In this document: one piece after another, positions 1 through 6,945 of the stretch | Numbering within the stretch: position 1 is the stretch's first letter | Layout of the letters: the number at the start of each line of letters is the position of its first letter | Origin: Fimenecus sp045594885 | GTDB lineage: Bacteria > Bacillota > Clostridia > Oscillospirales > Acutalibacteraceae | Reading direction: 5' to 3' | DNA: 34,329 nucleotides | NCBI GenBank assembly: GCA_045594885.1 | Contig: JAZNZJ010000001.1 | Span: 1-34,329 of the forward strand | Notes under the pieces: model-generated | Told to the model about the DNA's origin: nothing | Database searches by the model: none | What the model saw: only the letters and a program-made list of their open reading frames with translations | Position numbers and translations under genes: made by a program

Positions 1-48
1 ATTAAACTTGAGCCCAACGATAAACTCATTGTATTCAGCAGTCATTAA
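1..48 (+). CDS. C-terminal tail of an unidentified upstream protein (partial)
   Basis: Frame 1 is open from the first base to a TAA at 46-48 and reads IKLEPNDKLIVFSSH. The stop lies 9 bases before a strong hairpin terminator, as expected for a real gene end. The tail resembles the end of TrkA-C type domains, where a 'PxDxLIVF' strand is common, but 15 residues are too few to assign a family. The gene begins outside the window. Confidence 0.45.
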   Translation: MKLEPNDKLIVFSSH

Positions 49-57
49 AGAGTTAAT

Positions 58-99
58 AAAAAGGTGTTTAAGCCGTGAATAGCTTAAACACCTTTTTTT
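58..99. terminator. Bidirectional Rho-independent terminator
   Basis: GGTGTTTAAGC (63-73) pairs with GCTTAAACACC (82-92) around an 8-base loop. An A-run precedes it and a T-run follows it, so it can end both the upstream plus-strand gene and the converging minus-strand nitroreductase gene, whose stop codon is at 98-100. Confidence 0.85.
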
Positions 100-766
100 A
101 TACGAATTCAAAATTTTCTTTACCTGCGCCAAGTTCAAAATGGTATTTTACAATGCCCAAATCGACTTTACTGTAAAATCCGCCAGTTGCTTCTGCTTTA
201 ACTTTATTTTCACCAACAAGAGTAAAGTTGAATTTTTGTTGATTTCTTGCGGTGGGGGCGGTCATTGCGGCAAGTACACCCTCCATAAACCAAAGTGGCA
301 TATCACCGTGAAAACAGCAAAGTGAATCGAGAAGACGGCTCTTGTGAGGTTTGCCGTTATTTTCACCGTATCCCACAGAAATTACGCATACAAGCTTTTC
401 GCCTTTGCTGACCTTGTGTCTTGACTTGCGTTTATTAAATGTGAGTGCCACCCAACAGGTGTTAAGACCCAACATCTGTGCCTTGAGAACGATTTTCTCA
501 CCGTAATAACCGATTTTTTCTTGTAAATCATCACTCTTTTTACCCACAAGTGCAATATAATTGCGCACTCCTGAAAAACTGCCGTAACTTGCAAGTGCCC
601 CTGTGAATGTGTCGGGGTCATCGGTAATCAGTTGAATGTTCAGACCACTTTCACGATTGCAGTTTTCTATTTCAAGTTTTAATTCATTGAGTACATCGCC
701 CTCAATTTTTTGGTCGGTGTATTTTCTAACGGAGTGACGGGCATTCATTGCATCAATAATATTCAT
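98..766 (-). CDS. Nitroreductase-family protein (TM1586-like)
   Basis: Cytoplasmic flavoprotein-type protein of 222 residues. The N-terminus has the nitroreductase signature ARHSVRKYTD, and the middle has the 'GYYGEKIVLKAQMLGLNTCW' segment typical of the two-lobed putative nitroreductases. Near the C-terminus 'APTARNQQ' matches the FMN-contact region of this group. The family presumably binds FMN and uses NAD(P)H; the substrate cannot be told. The start is taken at 766: GAGG lies about 6 bases before this ATG, while the ATG 12 bases upstream overlaps that site. It is a single gene with its own promoter, divergent from the dockerin gene. Confidence 0.8.
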   Translation of the reverse strand: MNIIDAMNARHSVRKYTDQKIEGDVLNELKLEIENCNRESGLNIQLITDDPDTFTGALASYGSFSGVRNYIALVGKKSDDLQEKIGYYGEKIVLKAQMLGLNTCWVALTFNKRKSRHKVSKGEKLVCVISVGYGENNGKPHKSRLLDSLCCFHGDMPLWFMEGVLAAMTAPTARNQQKFNFTLVGENKVKAEATGGFYSKVDLGIVKYHFELGAGKENFEFV

Positions 767-798
767 AATGTACCTCATAGTTGTAATCTTTTCACAAT

Positions 799-827
799 AT
801 TATACTATGTTTTTTGGATAAATGCAA
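799..827 (-). promoter_or_regulatory. Sigma-A type promoter for the nitroreductase gene
   Basis: On the minus strand TTGCAT (-35, 822-827) is followed after exactly 17 bases by TATAAT (-10, 799-804), about 33 bases before the chosen start. It lies back to back with the promoter of the divergent dockerin gene. Confidence 0.75.
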
Positions 828-830
828 ATA

Positions 831-859
831 TTGATTTTAACAATAATAATTGATATAAT
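831..859 (+). promoter_or_regulatory. Sigma-A type promoter for the dockerin protein
   Basis: TTGATT (831-836), 17-base spacer, TATAAT (854-859). A short hairpin (GTGTA 864-868 with TACAC 875-879) lies at the expected transcription start. The ribosome site GGAAAGGGTG is at 885-894. Confidence 0.75.
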
Positions 860-901
860 TTATGTGTAATATTATACACTTTATGGAAAGGGTGTTTATT
901 T

Positions 902-1894
902 ATGAAGAAATCTATGAGAATAATTGCTTTGACTTTGACGATTGCGTTACTCTTTACAATTCTTCCCCTGTCAGCATTTGCCGTTGTGTTTGAGGATACT
1001 CTTGGTGGCGGTGATATGGGCGGTGACATTGGATATTACGAGTTGGGTGATGTTACAGGTGACGGAGTAATTGACGGTGAAGACGCAACCTTTATTCAAG
1101 AGTTTGACGCAGGTTTAGCAGCTTTGACACCTGAACAGATTGCGGCAGGTGACGTGAATTTTGACGGTGTTACCGATGTGGGCGATGCAGTTCTTGTATT
1201 GCGTTATGCTGACGGTCAAATTGAGTCTTTATATCCCGATGCACCCGTTATTGACAGTACAGAAGAAATGGCGAATTTCTTCAATGAATTGACTGCAGAT
1301 GCCGAAAATATGTCATATGATTGGTCAAGAGAGGCATATTATACAGAATCAGTTGACTTTGGCTCTACAACAAGTGTACTTAATTCAATCATTCAGAGTG
1401 TTGATGCCAACGCAAGTCTAGATTCAGTTATCGGCGGTTTCCTCGGTTTGGGTTCAAAGTCAGGTGAGGTAGTAAATGGCGAAATGTCAGATTATCCCAA
1501 TTATGCCCTTAAGGCAATGTGCTTAAACAAAAACGATATTCACAGTTGGTCGATTAATGATAACAGATATATGATTCGACTTAATGATTGCACAAATCCC
1601 GAAAGAAACGGCGATTCTGCACTGAATCACGCAACAAATGATTTCATCACATTCCAAGAGGTGAATGATAGTATTGTTGATGCCGTGGGAAGTTCAATGT
1701 CAGTGAATGCTGCAGATTCAACTGCTGAGTATAAGAATATTCTTCTTGTTGCAACAGTTGAAAATAATGAACTTGTAAATCTTGAAATTTCATATAATTT
1801 AGACTTTACAATGAAGTTAAAAATTTCAACATTTATGACTTCATCGGGCACAGGTGCAATACGCACTCAACTTGTGTATTCGAATTTTGCATAA
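902..1894 (+). CDS. Secreted protein with N-terminal dockerin type I-like pair and unknown C-terminal domain
   Basis: 330 residues. Residues 1-27 form a Sec signal peptide (KKSMR, hydrophobic core, SAFA). Residues about 50-105 hold two calcium-loop repeats, GDVTGDGVIDGED and GDVNFDGVTDVGDA, each followed by a helix: the layout of a type I dockerin, which normally docks proteins onto a cohesin or binds calcium. Here the pair is at the mature N-terminus, not the usual C-terminus. The remaining 220 residues (from 'STEEMANFFNEL') are acidic and polar, with a beta-rich end, and match nothing I recognise. No catalytic motif or anchor is visible. It is a single gene with its own promoter. Confidence 0.75.
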   Translation: MKKSMRIIALTLTIALLFTILPLSAFAVVFEDTLGGGDMGGDIGYYELGDVTGDGVIDGEDATFIQEFDAGLAALTPEQIAAGDVNFDGVTDVGDAVLVLRYADGQIESLYPDAPVIDSTEEMANFFNELTADAENMSYDWSREAYYTESVDFGSTTSVLNSIIQSVDANASLDSVIGGFLGLGSKSGEVVNGEMSDYPNYALKAMCLNKNDIHSWSINDNRYMIRLNDCTNPERNGDSALNHATNDFITFQEVNDSIVDAVGSSMSVNAADSTAEYKNILLVATVENNELVNLEISYNLDFTMKLKISTFMTSSGTGAIRTQLVYSNFA

Positions 1895-1925
1895 GAATTA
1901 TATATTTCATTGGTTTTATGAACTT

Positions 1926-1952
1926 GTAGGGGATGCCGACTCGGCGTCCCGC
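1926..1952. repeat. GTAGGGG-type hairpin repeat, copy 1
   Basis: GGGATGCCG (1930-1938) pairs with CGGCGTCCC (1942-1950), with one T-G wobble and loop ACT. It starts GTAGGGG and ends CCCGC, the same frame as the copies at 2005-2031 and 24045-24072, although the stem sequence differs. It lies about 30 bases after the dockerin stop. Confidence 0.6.
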
Positions 1953-1965
1953 TCGAAAAAGAGTG

Positions 1966-1986
1966 CACAGGGGACGGTTCTCTGTG
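1966..1986. repeat. REP-like hairpin
   Basis: CACAG (1966-1970) pairs with CTGTG (1982-1986), and the inner GGGGA/TTCTC bases pair with wobbles. From memory, CACAGGGGACGGTTCT is a motif seen in dispersed palindromes of many Clostridia; the assignment to a repeat family is not verified here. Confidence 0.5.
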
Positions 1987-2004
1987 TTAGACGATTAAGA
2001 TTAA

Positions 2005-2031
2005 GTAGGGGCGGGTCTCCGTGCCCGCCCG
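2005..2031. repeat. GTAGGGG-type hairpin repeat, copy 2
   Basis: GGGCGGG (2009-2015) pairs with CCCGCCC (2024-2030) around TCTCCGTG. It has the same GTAGGGG start and CCCG end as copy 1 with a different stem. Its GC content is far above that of its surroundings. Confidence 0.6.
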
Positions 2032-2077
2032 ATACTCAAAAATCCATCCCCATCAAAATTTAATACCCAACCTCAAA

Positions 2078-2110
2078 GGACGAGGCTCACCCCCTCGTCC
2101 TAATTTTTTC
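2078..2110 (+). terminator. Probable terminator downstream of the repeat cluster
   Basis: GGACGAGG (2078-2085) pairs with CCTCGTCC (2093-2100) around CTCACCC, followed by TAATTTTTTC. This is the only terminator-like structure after the dockerin gene, about 180 bases past its stop. Confidence 0.55.
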
Positions 2111-2314
2111 ACACAACTCCATTCTTAAAATATTTTTAAATAACTCTTGACTTTTCAATTCAATTTTGTTATCATATTCAAGCCGCATATTAGGGGGTAG
2201 TATGTCCTCAAGTTGGTAAGTATAATCCGAAACAGCCTGAAAACGGTCTTTTTTGAGCCTTTTCGGTGTTTCGTCCTCGAAAGGCAAAAGCCTTTCATCG
2301 TTCTCAACAACCAA
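2087..2314 (-). pseudogene. Short unidentified ORF, possibly a remnant inside a mobile element
   Basis: 75 codons on the minus strand. The charged, coherent sequence (KRLKKDRFQAVSDYTYQLED) looks more protein-like than a random shadow ORF. It runs through the left arm of the inverted repeat at 2199-2232 and ends next to the terminator hairpin. No ribosome site is visible before the first ATG. A second frame upstream (to about 2376) gives another short ORF, so a frameshifted remnant is possible. I do not recognise the family; it may not be coding. Confidence 0.25.
2147..2175 (+). promoter_or_regulatory. Candidate sigma-A promoter for rplU-prp-rpmA
   Basis: TTGACT (2147-2152), 17-base spacer, TATCAT (2170-2175). 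It is the best plus-strand promoter match I see before rplU and would give a leader of about 365 nt carrying the whole inverted-repeat element. Confidence 0.55.
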
Positions 2315-2490
2315 AAAATCAACAAAAAATCTTTGTTTTCAGGTCGTAGATTTTTTGAATAGCAGATTTTTGTCAAGTTGAGGCATAAAACGGAGTAAAT
2401 CCTAATGGATTTACGAGTATTTTAACGATGAATTGGCGAAAATATGCATTCAAAAAACTATTTCGGATTATACTTGCCAACTTGCATACT
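2199..2490. repeat. Inverted-repeat-bounded, hairpin-rich element in the rplU leader
   Basis: AAGTATAATCCGAAA (2218-2232) is exactly reversed at 2461-2475, CAAGTTGG (2209-2216) at 2477-2484, and AGTATG (2199-2204) at 2485-2490; the left arm has four extra bases and there is one mismatch. Between the arms lie perfect hairpins: GAAAGGC/GCCTTTC (2279-2296), CAAAAAATCT/AGATTTTTTG (2323-2357) and GTAAATCC/GGATTTAC (2395-2414). It could be a MITE-like insertion with terminal inverted repeats, or, if transcribed from 2147-2175, a large structured leader RNA closed by a stem of about 24 bp. Confidence 0.6.
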
Positions 2491-2548
2491 ATAAGTGAGA
2501 AAATCCACCCTCAATAGCGAGTCTATATTTTAAGGTAGGTTAGAAAAA
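2491..2548 (+). promoter_or_regulatory. Immediate leader of rplU; possible L21-leader type region
   Basis: TGAG (2495-2498) can pair with CTCA (2511-2514), while the overlapping CTC (2511-2513) can pair with GAG (2518-2520); the two helices exclude each other. AAGGTAGG at 2532-2539 is the ribosome site, 9 bases before the ATG. Firmicutes rplU often has an autoregulatory L21 leader, but I cannot match this sequence to that family by eye. Confidence 0.3.
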
Positions 2549-2860
2549 ATGTACGCAATCATTGTAACAGGCGGCAAGCAGTACAAGGTAGCAAACGGCG
2601 ACGTTGTATTCGTAGAAAAGCTTGACGCAGAAGAGAATGCTGAAATCACTTTCGACAAAGTTCTCGCAGTTGGTTCTGATGACGGTCTTACAGCAGGTGC
2701 ACCTTATGTTGAAGGCGCAACAGTTACTGCTAAGGTTCTCAAGAACGGCAAGGGTAAGAAAATCACAGTATTTACTTACAAGCCAAAGAAGAACGAAAAG
2801 CGTAAGAAGGGTCATCGTCAGCCATACACAAAGGTTGAGATTACCGGTATCAACGCATAA
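2549..2860 (+). CDS. rplU: 50S ribosomal protein L21
   Basis: 103 residues, the usual L21 length. The N-terminal MYAIIVTGGKQYKV, the central beta strands and the basic C-terminal KPKKNEKRKKGHRQPYTKVEI (23S rRNA binding) are all diagnostic. L21 binds domain V/VI regions of 23S rRNA in the large subunit. Its TAA shares one base with the ATG of prp, and rpmA follows, the classical Firmicutes rplU-prp-rpmA order. Transcription probably starts well upstream, at about 2182. Confidence 0.98.
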   Translation: MYAIIVTGGKQYKVANGDVVFVEKLDAEENAEITFDKVLAVGSDDGLTAGAPYVEGATVTAKVLKNGKGKKITVFTYKPKKNEKRKKGHRQPYTKVEITGINA

Positions 2861-3183
2861 TGACAAAAGCAAAATTTCTCTTTTGTGAAGATGTAATTGT
2901 TTCATTTGAATTAAGCGGTCACAGTGGTGCAGGGCAAGAGGGTACTGACATTGTGTGCAGTGCAGTTTCTTCTGCAGTTTATATGGCGGCTAACACAATT
3001 CTTGAAATAATGAAAATCGAAGCAGAGACAGAAGTGACCGAGGGCTATTTTAAATTCACAATGAATTTAGCTGATGCCCAAAAATCGAAGGTAATTACTG
3101 ACGGTCTATATTTGCATTTAGGTGAATTAGAGAGTCAGTATCCCAACAACTTGAAACTTGAAAGAGGTGTTTTTGATGCTTAA
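2860..3183 (+). CDS. prp: Ribosomal-processing cysteine protease Prp
   Basis: 107 residues. It carries the family's two active-site motifs: GHSG with His21 and DIVCSAVSS with Cys33. In Firmicutes this protease removes the N-terminal extension of ribosomal protein L27, which is essential there. The target is encoded immediately downstream and its start overlaps this gene by 8 bases; the start overlaps the stop of rplU by one base, so translation of the three genes is probably coupled. Acts in the cytoplasm on new L27. Confidence 0.95.
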   Translation: MTKAKFLFCEDVIVSFELSGHSGAGQEGTDIVCSAVSSAVYMAANTILEIMKIEAETEVTEGYFKFTMNLADAQKSKVITDGLYLHLGELESQYPNNLKLERGVFDA

Positions 3184-3460
3184 AATCAACATTCAGTTAT
3201 TCGCTCATAAAAAAGGTATGGGTTCAACTAAGAACGGCCGTGACTCAGAGTCAAAGCGTCTTGGTGTTAAAAAGGCAGACGGTCAGTTTGTTCTTGCAGG
3301 TAACATTCTTGTTAAGCAGCGTGGAACTCACATTCATCCGGGCAACAACGTAGGCCGTGGTTCTGACGACTCACTCTTCGCACTTATCGACGGTAAAGTT
3401 AAGTTCGAAAGAATGGGCAAAGACAGAAAAAAGGTTAGCGTTTACGCAATTGAGCAGTAA
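3176..3460 (+). CDS. rpmA: 50S ribosomal protein L27 with Prp-cleavable extension
   Basis: 94 residues. The protein starts MLKINIQLF followed by AHKKGMGSTKNGRDS; the cut site for Prp is after F9, leaving Ala-His at the peptidyl-transferase end. The body (KRLGVKKADGQFVLAGNILVKQRG and HPGNNVGRG) is standard L27. The ATG at 3176 is chosen because GAAAGAGGTG (3160-3169) lies 6 bases before it; a longer reading from 3158 would place that site inside the gene. Last gene of the rplU operon. Confidence 0.97.
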   Translation: MLKINIQLFAHKKGMGSTKNGRDSESKRLGVKKADGQFVLAGNILVKQRGTHIHPGNNVGRGSDDSLFALIDGKVKFERMGKDRKKVSVYAIEQ

Positions 3461-3493
3461 TTTGTTACAAATTTAATTCAAACCTAAAATAAG

Positions 3494-3521
3494 AGCAAGT
3501 GTCGGTGACACTTGCTTTTTT
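3494..3521 (+). terminator. Terminator of the rplU-prp-rpmA operon
   Basis: AGCAAGTGTC (3494-3503), loop GGT, GACACTTGCT (3507-3516), then a run of T. It begins 34 bases after the rpmA stop. Confidence 0.9.
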
Positions 3522-3530
3522 CTTGCAAAA

Positions 3531-3564
3531 AAATAAAGGAGTGAAATCACTCCTTTATTTTTTT
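3531..3564 (-). terminator. Terminator of the DUF5696-like lipoprotein gene
   Basis: AAATAAAGGAGTG (3531-3543) pairs with CACTCCTTTATTT (3548-3560). On the minus strand it follows the stop at 3563 directly and is followed by a T-run. The flanking A and T runs make it usable in both directions. Confidence 0.85.
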
Positions 3565-5761
3565 ATGAAATTTTCACACAGTCCATTGCAGGTACTGTAA
3601 CACCGTTAATTGTTACGGCGGACTCGGTAAAGTTTACATAAACCTTTGTACTGTTGTTATATTCAGTACAGAAAACACCGTCCATTTCTTCATAATGAGC
3701 GGTCATTCGCTGGTCACGTAAATCACCGAGAGTGTCATTGGCTTTCAAATAAAAACTAACCATATCATTTATATTGTTATCATAATAATATTTGCCGTCA
3801 AGGTCTTCGCTGAATTTAGTGCAATACCAGCTTGAAGATGGCAAACAACCGTATTCAATCGCCTTTAAGAATGCTGTGCGGGGGTTATCCGAAGTGTTAA
3901 TACCTGTTGCACTGTATTCAATAAAGCCGTGAAGCATAAGTTGAATAAAAGGCACACTCACGTAAGCGGGGCGCTCAGGTGACGCAAGTGCAGAAACGGG
4001 GATTTCTGAAATGACATTTGCAGATTTTATTGAATAGAAATTACCGGTTTCAATCATCATAAGTTTTGATGTTGCAAGTACGGGCATCTGTGCAGATATT
4101 TCTTTCTGTGAGGTGTTTCTTGAATAGAAGTCAGAAGAATAGTCAGAATAGAGATAAGTACCCACATCATTGAGAGAATACCCGTTAAAATTCACATCTG
4201 TTGAAAGTGTGAGAATATCTTCAATTTTATTTTCAAGTTTACTCATTTTAAGATGGCTCTGGGCTGTGGTAAAATCGGGAAAAGAGGTTTCACTTTCGTT
4301 TTTGATTTTAGCGCCATCAACTTTCAAAGCACCCGATGGGGTGTTTTTATATGTAAGAATATCCGTGTCAACAAATAAAGAGAATTTCTGACTGTTAATG
4401 TATGAATAAAGCTCATTGTATTGTTCGGCATTGCCCAATTCTTTTTCAAACTCACCGAATACGGCATTCGTACCATTATTGGCATTTTCGTAAATTCCGT
4501 TATATTGCAGATATACGTTATTGACACCTTTAGCCTTGAGTAGTGTCATAAGTGAGAGTGTCTGCTCAAAATTTGAAAGAACATTGTAGTGCCCTTTATT
4601 GTTTATGTAACCACCTTGAAGTGAAACAACAAGCGGAAGATATTCTTCGGTCACATTAACCGTTTTTGATGAAAGAACTGATTTTCTAATGAGGTTTTCA
4701 CGGCAGGCAGTTGCCATACCTGAATATGTTGCAGATTTGCCCGAAAGAAAACGGTAACAGAGTGTAATCTCGTTTTTGTATTCATATCCAAATACTTTTT
4801 TTGTCTTATTTCCGCTTTCTTCTGTAAGAATATCGGTTGTTTTAAATATAGCACCAACGCTGTTAAGAGATTTTTCGCTGTTTCGTGTAGCATTTATTTC
4901 TGCTATTGAATCACCATTTTCAATTATACAGAGAAATGCACCGTTTGAACGTTTTATTCCGAAAGCACCTACAAGACATTGGGACCTCTGTGCATTGTGA
5001 ACGGTTGCACTGTCTTCGCCATATACCGAAAGAGTGAGAGGAGTGAATTCACTGTCTTCAATTCCCGTCATAATAAGAGCACCGCTACCATCGGGTACAA
5101 AAATATAATCGTCTTCGCCGCTTTCGTCATAAGCACCGAAATGGTTGAGTAACCTGATTTCTTCAAGATAAACACCCTCGGGAAGTGCAACCGTGTTCAT
5201 ACTTAAGTTTACATAAAATGAACCGTCACGAAGAGTGTAGAGAAGTGTTAAATCCGCCCTTATTTGACCGTCAGTAAGTGTGTTAATATCCGCCTTGCCG
5301 GTTGCCTCATCAATGGCAATTGAATATTTCACAGAAACTCCGTCATCACCTGCGGTATATGACACGTTACCCCAGTTCACCGCATTGTCCTGCGAATTGA
5401 GAGTATATACATTTTCACTGCCGTCAGAAAGTGTAATTTCAACGGCTGAACTGTTAATCTCCTTATCAACTGAATTGAGAGGGAGTGCAGTCCAAACATT
5501 TCCTGAATTTGTATCACGAATTGCAGGTGTTACGGTTTGAGCATCAAAAAGAAGTTCAATAAGACCCGATTTTGCAATTACTGAGTAATTATTCATATCA
5601 CTTTTGTGAAATTCATCACCCGAATACTCCGCAACAATCGAATTGAAAATTCCCTTGACAGTGCGTGTGGTGATTGAATTACCGCAAGATGCAAAAAGCA
5701 TTGTTACCACACAGAGTATGGCGACAAATGACATAAATTTTGAATAACGATATTTTTTCAT
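3563..5761 (-). CDS. Large secreted lipoprotein, DUF5696-like
   Basis: 732 residues. The N-terminus KKYRYSKF plus hydrophobic core ends in the lipobox-like LFASC (Cys26), so it should be a lipid-anchored protein on the outer face of the membrane. The middle has 'YIFVPDGSGALI', and the region from about residue 375 (PLVVSLQGGYINNKGH, then LMTLLKAKGVNNVYLQYNG) reads like the beta/alpha repeats of a glycosidase-like TIM barrel. From memory this fits the DUF5696 family, found in Firmicutes beside sugar transporters; no such transporter is next to it here. Activity is unknown. The ribosome site GGGAG lies before the ATG. Confidence 0.7.
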   Translation of the reverse strand: MKKYRYSKFMSFVAILCVVTMLFASCGNSITTRTVKGIFNSIVAEYSGDEFHKSDMNNYSVIAKSGLIELLFDAQTVTPAIRDTNSGNVWTALPLNSVDKEINSSAVEITLSDGSENVYTLNSQDNAVNWGNVSYTAGDDGVSVKYSIAIDEATGKADINTLTDGQIRADLTLLYTLRDGSFYVNLSMNTVALPEGVYLEEIRLLNHFGAYDESGEDDYIFVPDGSGALIMTGIEDSEFTPLTLSVYGEDSATVHNAQRSQCLVGAFGIKRSNGAFLCIIENGDSIAEINATRNSEKSLNSVGAIFKTTDILTEESGNKTKKVFGYEYKNEITLCYRFLSGKSATYSGMATACRENLIRKSVLSSKTVNVTEEYLPLVVSLQGGYINNKGHYNVLSNFEQTLSLMTLLKAKGVNNVYLQYNGIYENANNGTNAVFGEFEKELGNAEQYNELYSYINSQKFSLFVDTDILTYKNTPSGALKVDGAKIKNESETSFPDFTTAQSHLKMSKLENKIEDILTLSTDVNFNGYSLNDVGTYLYSDYSSDFYSRNTSQKEISAQMPVLATSKLMMIETGNFYSIKSANVISEIPVSALASPERPAYVSVPFIQLMLHGFIEYSATGINTSDNPRTAFLKAIEYGCLPSSSWYCTKFSEDLDGKYYYDNNINDMVSFYLKANDTLGDLRDQRMTAHYEEMDGVFCTEYNNSTKVYVNFTESAVTINGVTVPAMDCVKIS

Positions 5762-5785
5762 AAAGCTACTCCCGAGAAAAAAATA

Positions 5786-5817
5786 ATGATAGAATATGCC
5801 TTTTCACATTCTATCAT
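5786..5817 (-). terminator. Terminator of the spoIIA operon
   Basis: ATGATAGAAT (5786-5795) pairs with ATTCTATCAT (5808-5817). In minus-strand reading it lies about 47 bases after the sigF stop and runs into TATTTTTTTC. Confidence 0.7.
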
Positions 5818-5836
5818 ATTTTTATAAAAATATCAA
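5808..5836 (-). promoter_or_regulatory. Candidate promoter of the lipoprotein, overlapping the sigF terminator
   Basis: On the minus strand TTGATA (5831-5836), 17-base spacer, TAGAAT (5808-5813). The -10 box is part of the first arm of the terminator stem, so a transcript that starts here would lack the complete hairpin and escape it. Confidence 0.6.
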
Positions 5837-5863
5837 ATTTTTTACACCTTACAGTAATTTTAG

Positions 5864-6517
5864 TTAACCCGTCAGTTTTTTTCGCATATCTGCGAGAATT
5901 GTTTTTTCCCTGCGGGACACCTGCACTTGCGATATTCCGAGAATATCTGCGGTTTTACTCTGTGTCAACTCGTCAAAAAAACGCAGTTCAATAAGTTTGC
6001 GGTCACGGTCCGAAAGTCCATTTAATACCTGATGCACCGCAATTTTGTCGTCAATGGGTGAGTATTCGTCTTCGCAGGGTATGTCAATTTGTTTTTCGTC
6101 ACCATCATTGTCGGTGGTAAGTGAAATTACAGGTTGCGAAATACATAAAAGTTGTGCAGTTTCTTCGATTGATATTCCCATTTTATCAGCAAGTACTGAA
6201 ACTGTGGGCTCAAATCCATATTCTTTTTCATATTTTTCTTTGATTGCAGTGAGAATTCTTGCCTTTTCTTTTAAGGTACGGCTTATTTTCACCGCACCGC
6301 CGTCACGAAAAATCCGCCTTATTTCACCAAGAATTGATGGTACTGCATAGGTAGAAAAGGCAAAACCTAAGTTCTCATCAAATCCGTCAGCGGCTTTTAT
6401 TAATCCAACACAACCCGCAGAGTACAAATCATCATACTCTACTCCTTTGCCAACAAAACGGGTGGCACAACTGCCTACAAGACCTAAATTATTGAGAATA
6501 AGTTCGTCCCTTGTCAT
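5864..6517 (-). CDS. sigF: Forespore sigma factor SigF
   Basis: 217 residues, sigma-70 family without region 1. Region 2 is at residues about 10-75 (YDDLYSAGCVGLIKAADGFD and FAFSTYAVPSILGEIRR), region 3 in the middle, and region 4 with its helix-turn-helix at the end (RDRKLIELRFFDELTQSKTA and DILGISQVQVSRRE). The position after spoIIAA and spoIIAB identifies it as sigma-F rather than the paralogue sigma-G: it directs the first forespore-specific transcription and is held inactive by SpoIIAB. Its ATG overlaps the spoIIAB stop by four bases. It is followed by a hairpin terminator. Confidence 0.95.
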   Translation of the reverse strand: MTRDELILNNLGLVGSCATRFVGKGVEYDDLYSAGCVGLIKAADGFDENLGFAFSTYAVPSILGEIRRIFRDGGAVKISRTLKEKARILTAIKEKYEKEYGFEPTVSVLADKMGISIEETAQLLCISQPVISLTTDNDGDEKQIDIPCEDEYSPIDDKIAVHQVLNGLSDRDRKLIELRFFDELTQSKTADILGISQVQVSRREKTILADMRKKLTG

Positions 6518-6945
6518 TTTTCTTTGCCGTGTATTATTTTAGTAAGAGTTACGGTAGTGCCTGAATTCACCCTTGAACGTACCGAAAGCTTGTCCGTGAA
6601 ACTTTCCATAACTGAAAAACCAAGCCCTGCACGGTCACCGCCAAGAGTGGTGAAAAGTGGCTCACGGGCTTTTTTTATGTCATTTATTCCGCAACCACGG
6701 TCACGAATTGTAATAACAATTTTGTTGTCATTGTGAATTTTTACCCCTATGTAAATTTTGCCCACAGTGTTGCGATAACCGTGGACAATGCAGTTTGTAA
6801 CCGCCTCGCTGACCGCAGTTTTAATGTCGTTGATTTCTTCAACGGTGGGGTCAAGCTGGGCGGTGAATGCGGCAACGGTGGCACGTGAAAATCCCTCGTT
6901 TATTGAGCGACTGTCAAATGTCATACGAAATTCATTTATTACCAT
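6514..6945 (-). CDS. spoIIAB: Anti-sigma-F factor and serine kinase SpoIIAB
   Basis: 143 residues, a GHKL-type ATPase fold. The N box is in 'AVSEAVTNCIVHGY', the G1 box is DRGCGI, and the ATP lid is followed by GLGFSVM. The N-terminal FSRATVAAFTAQLDPT is almost the same as in known SpoIIAB. It binds SigF in the ATP state and phosphorylates SpoIIAA on serine. It overlaps spoIIAA by 14 bases and sigF by 4, so the three products are translationally coupled, as expected for a stoichiometric switch. Confidence 0.96.
   Translation of the reverse strand: MVINEFRMTFDSRSINEGFSRATVAAFTAQLDPTVEEINDIKTAVSEAVTNCIVHGYRNTVGKIYIGVKIHNDNKIVITIRDRGCGINDIKKAREPLFTTLGGDRAGLGFSVMESFTDKLSVRSRVNSGTTVTLTKIIHGKEK

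Noticed and set aside
1854..2063. 69-codon open frame across the hairpin repeats after the dockerin gene
   Set aside because: It starts inside the dockerin gene, has no ribosome site and runs through palindromes; composition is not protein-like.
2155..2376. A 73-codon minus-strand frame overlapping the ORF at 2087-2314
   Set aside because: Hydrophobic out-of-frame reading of the same stretch without ribosome site; kept only as a hint of a frameshifted remnant.
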